Assembly (NCBI RefSeq): GCF_014898055.3
Contig: NW_023604861.1
Location: 79,518,399-79,582,398, forward strand
DNA length: 64,000 nucleotides
From: Talpa occidentalis
Taxonomy: Eukaryota > Chordata > Mammalia > Eulipotyphla > Talpidae
Reading direction: 5' to 3'
Below the pieces are notes generated by a model, which saw nothing but the letters and a program-made list of their open reading frames with translations, was not told the DNA's origin and did no database searches. The translations under genes were made by a program, and so were the position numbers. Shown here piece by piece: positions 58,799 through 64,000 of the stretch. Each line of letters opens with the position of its first letter. Position 1 is the stretch's first letter.

Positions 58799-58915
58799 AT
58801 TTATTTACTGATTAATTTGCCAAGCATTCATAAATATGTACTATGTGTCAGGCTTGTATCTTGGACCACAGAATGATTAGTTCCTGCCCTTAAACAACCA
58901 TAGTTGTCCAACAAA
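58799..58915 (-). repeat. L2 3' end, antisense
   Basis: 'atatgtactatgtgtcaggc', 'cacagaatgattagttcctg' and 'cccttaaacaacc' match the antisense L2 3' end. Confidence 0.6.
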
Positions 58916-60595
58916 TACAAAACACTCAGTTATCATCAGAAAAGCCTAGAGTGGGAGGATTCCCTCCCCCCCTTTTCCACCTCTATAATTTAGGGATTAA
59001 AGACCTACCCAATTTGGTGACAAAGAGGAGGTCTAAGACTCCAGGCTACCAAGATAGAGCTCAAGAAGGCCAATTAATAATTAAGGACCAGTTAAAGGGT
59101 TTTAAGAGTCACCTAGGTAACACCACCACATTTTGAAGAGAAACTGGGAGTTGAGAAATGGGAGCACAGCCTGTGGACAGGTGGGTGGGTGGTGATACAC
59201 AAGCAAACCAAATAAAACTCACATAGTCTTCCAAGAGCAGTTGACAGAACAGAAAGTTTAGTGACCCAACAGCAGTGACCTGGTGGCCCTAATTCCCCAG
59301 TCCTTGTTAGGAGTATATTCAGCCCATCATTTTTGTTGTCAAAGGCTTGATTAAGACAACTGATTATGGTATCATCAGTGCCAATATAACTGCTACAAGG
59401 AACTTATTGGCAATCCTGCTAATTGGGTAATTTGAAATATACTTGAATAGGTCAAACCTGAGATACTCTGATTAGTGGTTTGTGGCTTTCCTATTCAAGT
59501 TGCAATCATTCTCCTCACTCAGAAGAATGAATGTCCTTGTGTATAATAATGAGCCAGTTGATTTTCTCTTAATTGAGCTCATAGTGTAACTGGACCCCCT
59601 CATTCAGCTGGGAGTTGGCTCTCAGCTCCCCTTTCCTTTGGTTAGAAGACACCAATACTTTAGCAGGCATTGTAGTATTCTTTTATGCTTCATGAATCTT
59701 GCTGTCTCCATGATACAGTATACATTCTCTGAAGAAACTTGAGACTGCTACATAAGTATTAATCTTAAACTATTCTGAAGTCATACCTTACCAAGCTCAT
59801 TGCATTTTTCTTTTTGACCTGCTCTTCTGTTTCTCTCTGTCTGTGCTCTACTTTGGGAGAATATACACTCCCCCAATGATTAAGTTCTTTCCTCTCTTAA
59901 AAATACATTCCTACCTTTCCCTTCCTTTCTCCCCCATTAGTAACTTAACCTCAACATGAAAGTAAATATTTAACTTATACACTTCTTGCCAATCTTTAGT
60001 AACATCTGCTGTTCAGTTACTGTCTATAATTCTTTAAATGTTTGGTTTTCCTTATTCAATAAATCCATAGGAACTACAGAGAATGACACTATGAAAAAAA
60101 ATAAACAAGTGTGATTACTACCCATTTATAGTTGTTTAAAAATTCATTTTCTATAACTTATCAAACTAATAAATTATATTTATGTGAGAATATTTGAAAA
60201 TAGAAGGAAAAATAATACATTAGTTCAGCCCAACTTAAAATGCAATTAACTTTTGAGCTCGGTATAATAGAAGAAAAAAATTGCTCTTTAGTATCAAGCA
60301 CTTTAATTAAATCTAGTATTCTCTTAGTAAATGAAAGGTGGGTAGGCTTTTGATCTTCTCAAAGTTTCACTTACTTCTTCTGAAAAAGGAGAATAATACT
60401 AAATAATGCCTACTCCATAGAGTTCTCTAAAAATCAATGAAGTGCTGTACACAAAATTTTATAAACCAGAAACACTGCAATACTCAAAGTGCATGTACTA
60501 TGTATACTTAACATGGCTGTTTCTCACCCCTCAAAAAAATTATTTGGAAATCAATGAGTTTCATGGTATTTATGTGACTTGACTTCTCTTTGTTT
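58916..60595. other. Unique sequence, no gene recognised
   Basis: No repeat or frame of note. Polypyrimidine patches near 59920. Confidence 0.4.
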
Positions 60596-61112
60596 ATCCA
60601 TCCTCAAACTGCTACTAGAACTACTTTCCATAAAAACCAAAATTGTCATATCATCAAACACTTCAGCAAACTTAGGCAGCTCTCCATTTGCCTACACCAT
60701 CTGAGCAGAAGAGGCATGTGAAGATATCCAGATCTGGACCCATATCGCTCCCTACCCAACCTACTTTATTGCGCTGAATTTTGCACCACTCTGTACATCA
60801 GACCTTCATGACTTCTATATAGTTTCCTCAAACTAGAATGGTCCCTTACCCAGTATCTTCAGATTGGCAAACTTCTACCCAGATCAAATATTTCTTCCTC
60901 ATTTCACATTTAGTGAACCAGGAAGATTCCAATGATAATTGTTCCACTTCCTTATACAAACAATTATGTTAATATCACTAGCACTTACCAAAGTACTACA
61001 ATTTCTGTGAGTATATTATCTATCTCCCCAAATAGACCATGAGTTACTCCAGGACCAAAAGCAGGCATGTTCTCAGTATACAGTTTCAAGTAAATGAATG
61101 AATATTTAACTC
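60596..61112 (+). repeat. L2 fragment with 3' end
   Basis: Matches the L2 3' coding and end region in order: 'ggcagctctccatttgccta', 'gatctggacccata', 'cagatcaaatatttcttcct', 'agaccatgagttactccagg', and the end 'aagtaaatgaatgaata'. At over 500 bases it is the longest L2 piece in the window. A minus-strand 85-codon frame over its end is incidental. Confidence 0.75.
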
Positions 61113-61485
61113 TTATTCTTTTTTCTGGTTGGTCAGTATGCTCTGATACATAGTGATCATACGCAACATCCTGGATTTCCCTTTGCCTATCCTGACAATA
61201 GACAGAACTATCTATATTCTTATTAGTGGTACATTCTGACATCTGGAAGCCACCTTGACTCTGGAAACCAGTAACTTATGTCTTCACCCTTAAGTTACCT
61301 ACCAAAATGTTGACCCACTGCCTTTCCTGATCTTTTACTACTTATTACCTATTTCAGAAAGTTAACGGCATCTTTTCTGCTACCCTTGAAGTTGCAGTGA
61401 TACTATCCAAATGTAATGATGATGCAGGGAATGGGGGGAGATGATTTTTTATGAGTGTGTCTACCATGAACCTTATGAAAGAGAT
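61113..61485. other. Unique sequence, no gene recognised
   Basis: Nothing recognised. Confidence 0.4.
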
Positions 61486-61489
61486 TTTT

Positions 61490-61640
61490 TTTTTCAAATA
61501 CAGCTGGAAACTGTGATTCATATAGATCAAATAATTTAGACAGGGTCACATAGTTAAATATGGGGCATATGGGATTTTTAACCCAGTTTTATCTGACCAA
61601 AAAAGTGTTCTGCTTTTTTAACTCTACCACATTGTTTGAC
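61490..61640 (-). repeat. MIR fragment, antisense
   Basis: 'cagctggaaactgtgattca', 'gacagggtcacatagttaaa', 'gggatttttaacccag' and 'ctctaccacattg' follow antisense MIR. Confidence 0.7.
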
Positions 61641-62953
61641 AATATACAGGCTCATGCTTCATTTCCAAAGGCTCATATTCAGGAAAGCTAACGCTAGAGC
61701 TATGATTTGGGGACTAGTAAAGGTTTACACTTACCTTGTTTGACTATGAATCTATGACCTTAATACGAAAAAAAGATGTTAAGAAATTGTAAATCAATTT
61801 AAAAATAAAGAATCTAGGCACAAAATTATGTGTTGGTAGTATTACGTTAATAATTATTTTGCCTCCCAGGCTTCTAGTTTATCCAGTGTTTTAGAGTAAA
61901 TATGATATAAAAATATAAAGGTCACTTCAAACAAAATACCATAAAACTTCAGTCCCTCTGCTTGAACTTCTAAGTTCAAGATTTTATCTCCCTTCTGGGC
62001 AAGAAGGAAACTTTTGTTTTCATTTTTATTAAAATAATAATTATGGATAAAATGATATCATTTAAAAGAATTGACTCTTATTTCATCTTTGGAATTTCCC
62101 ACCCCAGACAATTCTTTCTCTTGGCAAAATATGACATAATGATATGAAAGAAAGAAAAAAAAAAAACACTTAAGTATTTGAGGCCAGAAGTTAATTGAAT
62201 AAGACCTTGGATTCTGATGAGTTTGTGTTTTATGGTTGATTAATTTGTTTTAATACCAAAAAATGCTTAGGAAACCCAATTATCATGCCACTTAATCTGA
62301 GTTATTGGCTGATTTCTGCTGGTTTCTCGAAGTCTTATTGACTAAATTGTATTTCCTACTATGACTTACAAGAGAAACTGAGGTTTAGTTTCAAAGAAAA
62401 ATTTAGGTTCAATATATGAACAATTGTCTAAAATCAGAAAGATTATATCTTTATAAAGTCTTAGCTCCTAAGACCTAATTACAAACCTAAGTCTGTAATT
62501 TTCAGTTACTAATTTCCTTCTGGCCCTAAGAATAGGATAAATTGTGTGAGAAAATTAAGGTCCTAATATTTTTCTATAATTGACCTGCTTTCTACTAGTA
62601 TGGCTAGCATCACCTCATTTTTGTCTTATTACTGCAATCAAAATAAAGACATTGAAATCAACTGCTTGGTAATGATAAAGATATCTCATTAATCATAATG
62701 ATATTTCATTCTTGAATCACACTGTAAAAAAGCAATTCACCATTGGCACATAAGTAATACTGGTTCTGTCTCAGCCCAAGAAATACCTTCTCGTATATAA
62801 CATGGCCATTTTTCTTCAATTGCTGAGGAGAAGCAAGAGGGATGGCTAGAAATAGACCCCCCCAATATCAATTGGAATGTTTTAGATGATAATTTCAAAT
62901 AAGGATTTTTAACTTAATCTGAGCTTCATACCTCTCATTCCATAGTTGCTAGT
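61641..62953. other. Unique sequence, no gene recognised
   Basis: A run of A with GAAAG repeats at 62140-62167. No gene or dated repeat. Confidence 0.4.
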
Positions 62954-63240
62954 AAAATTATGATGCAGGGCCAACCCTTGTGGCACAGCGGTTGAGCGCT
63001 GGGCTGCGAAGCTGCCCACAGCCTCTGTAACGTCGTTCCTTCCCCGGCCGCCGGGGAGGGTCCCACATGGCGTGTAGACCTCTCCTGGCCTGCCCGCTGC
63101 TCCGCTCAGCAGTGTATGTCGGTCCTTCTGCCTGCTCTGCTCTCCCCTCTGGCTCTGGTGAATTCTCTCACCCTCCAGCGTTTCTGACTGTACCCAGTGC
63201 TTGTATAAATAAATAAATCTTAAAATAAAATTATGATGCA
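62954..63240 (+). mobile_element. tRNA-derived SINE, variant head
   Basis: Element 62968-63226, with perfect target duplication AAAATTATGATGCA at 62954-62967 and 63227-63240. The head begins GGGCCAACCCTTGTGGCACAG rather than GGGCCTCCC; the next part GCGGTTGAGCGCTGGGCTGC is exactly the young subtype. B-box damaged ('gtcgttccttccccgg'). Body and AAAT tail standard. Confidence 0.92.
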
Positions 63241-63456
63241 CATTTTTCTGGGGAGATATTTCATAAAATATATGAGATTCTCATAAACAAAAATGAATAT
63301 TTCTAAATTCTTTAAGCTTCTAGCACAGATATTTTTCTGAGACACTGGGGAGTTCTCTGGAGTAACAGGTGAAGCAGAGGAAGAATGAACCATGACTTCT
63401 TGCCCACATTAGAGGAGGCAACATAGGACCATACCTTTCAAGCACAAAATTGTAGG

Positions 63457-63555
63457 AGGGCCTCCCCTGGTGGCGCAGCGGTTGAGCGCTGGGCTGCGAG
63501 GCTGCCTGCAGCCTCTGCAGTACCGGTTCGTTCCCCGGCCGCGCGAGGATCCCAC

Positions 63556-63584
<29 letters not shown>
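63457..63584 (+). mobile_element. Head-only tRNA-derived SINE with A29 tail
   Basis: Carries the complete tRNA-like head of the young subtype: GGGCCTCCCCTGGTGGCGCAG, A-box, and B-box-like GGTTCGTTCCC near 63525, then 'gcgaggatcccac' and directly 29 A residues (63556-63584). The whole body and the AAAT tail of other copies are absent. A short GTAGGA (or slightly longer A-containing) target duplication flanks it. The pure A run marks a recent insertion. Confidence 0.9.
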
Positions 63585-63587
<3 letters not shown>

Positions 63588-63590
63588 GGA

Positions 63591-64000
63591 AAGTGAATTG
63601 GCAACTTGACTGGAGTAATCCTTAGATTTCTGGTGAATCCTTAGATTTACCATTGACCAGGTGAGTAATGTAGAATCCTATGCAGTGTAGTTCTTCTGTT
63701 TGTACTACCACATTGTTAGGAACAGATCACTAAAACCATTGAAGTTATTAAAAATAACTCTTCAACCTAAAGGAAAAAATAAAATGTTGCCATTTATAGC
63801 AAAATGGAAGAAGTTTGAGGGGATTATGTGTAGTAAAGAAAGTCAGTATGACAAAGAGAAATACTGGACATTTAGATAGTGAGTGATTCAAAAATGCAAA
63901 TGCATATAAAATTAATAACAAAAAGATATTTCTGAAGGTAAGGCAGAGGGAGTAAGGATCAAAAGGATATAAGGGATGATGGTGGGGAAAAATATAAGAG
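63591..64000. other. Unique sequence, no gene recognised
   Basis: Short tandem-like 'ccttagatttctggtgaat' / 'ccttagatttacc' near 63620-63650; nothing else seen. Confidence 0.35.

Noticed and set aside
1..64000. CRISPR array, bacterial operon or phage-like defence system
   Set aside because: Base make-up, repeat types and lack of dense ORFs show mammalian nuclear DNA. The direct repeats seen are TSDs and microsatellites.

Overview
This is a 64 kb piece of mammalian nuclear DNA, and I find no confidently protein-coding host gene, rRNA or CRISPR array in it. The DNA is AT-rich, with long stretches that have no lasting open frame. The recognisable parts are retroelements: LINE-1 (L1), L1-mobilised tRNA-derived SINEs, old MIR and L2 remnants, two MLT1-type LTRs and a few hAT-type DNA transposon scraps. 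The L1 and MLT1 types point to a placental mammal. The abundant SINE (18 copies, head like GGGCCTCCCTGGTGGCGCAG) is not one I can match to the primate, rodent, carnivore, ruminant/whale or horse families I know, so I do not name the species.

Layout. 1-2.8 kb: mostly unique, with one old L2-like remnant. 2.8-10.0 kb: an old minus-strand L1 broken up by three younger L1 insertions and a SINE. 10.0-12.35 kb: unique. 12.35-18.6 kb: a full-length but decayed minus-strand L1 bounded by a 17-bp target-site duplication (TSD). The inserted unit also contains about 0.5 kb of an older L1, best explained as a 3' transduction, and a SINE landed inside that later. 20.4-21.9 kb: old plus-strand L1 with one SINE inside and a SINE tail at its end. 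22.8-31 kb: MIR, L2, hAT, MLT1, L1 and SINE copies and a TATC microsatellite. 31-37 kb: mostly unique, with L1 scraps and an antisense MLT1. 37-48.9 kb: dense in SINEs, with two 5'-inverted L1 insertions. 49.0-50.1 kb: a 70-bp inverted duplication around a MIR. 50-64 kb: largely unique or ancient sequence with L2, MIR and hAT remnants and three SINEs, the last being a head-only copy with 29 uninterrupted A residues.

How the parts relate. The SINEs have A-starting target duplications and A-rich tails of the kind L1 machinery makes. Four of nine L1 insertions with a visible 5' end carry a 5' inversion (twin priming). No L1 here has intact reading frames, so none looks able to move by itself now. 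I saw no new protein-based system. The unusual material is structural: the transduction, the inversion junctions, the inverted duplication, a 20-nt patch shared by a SINE and a nearby transposon remnant, and the truncated SINE with a pure A tail.
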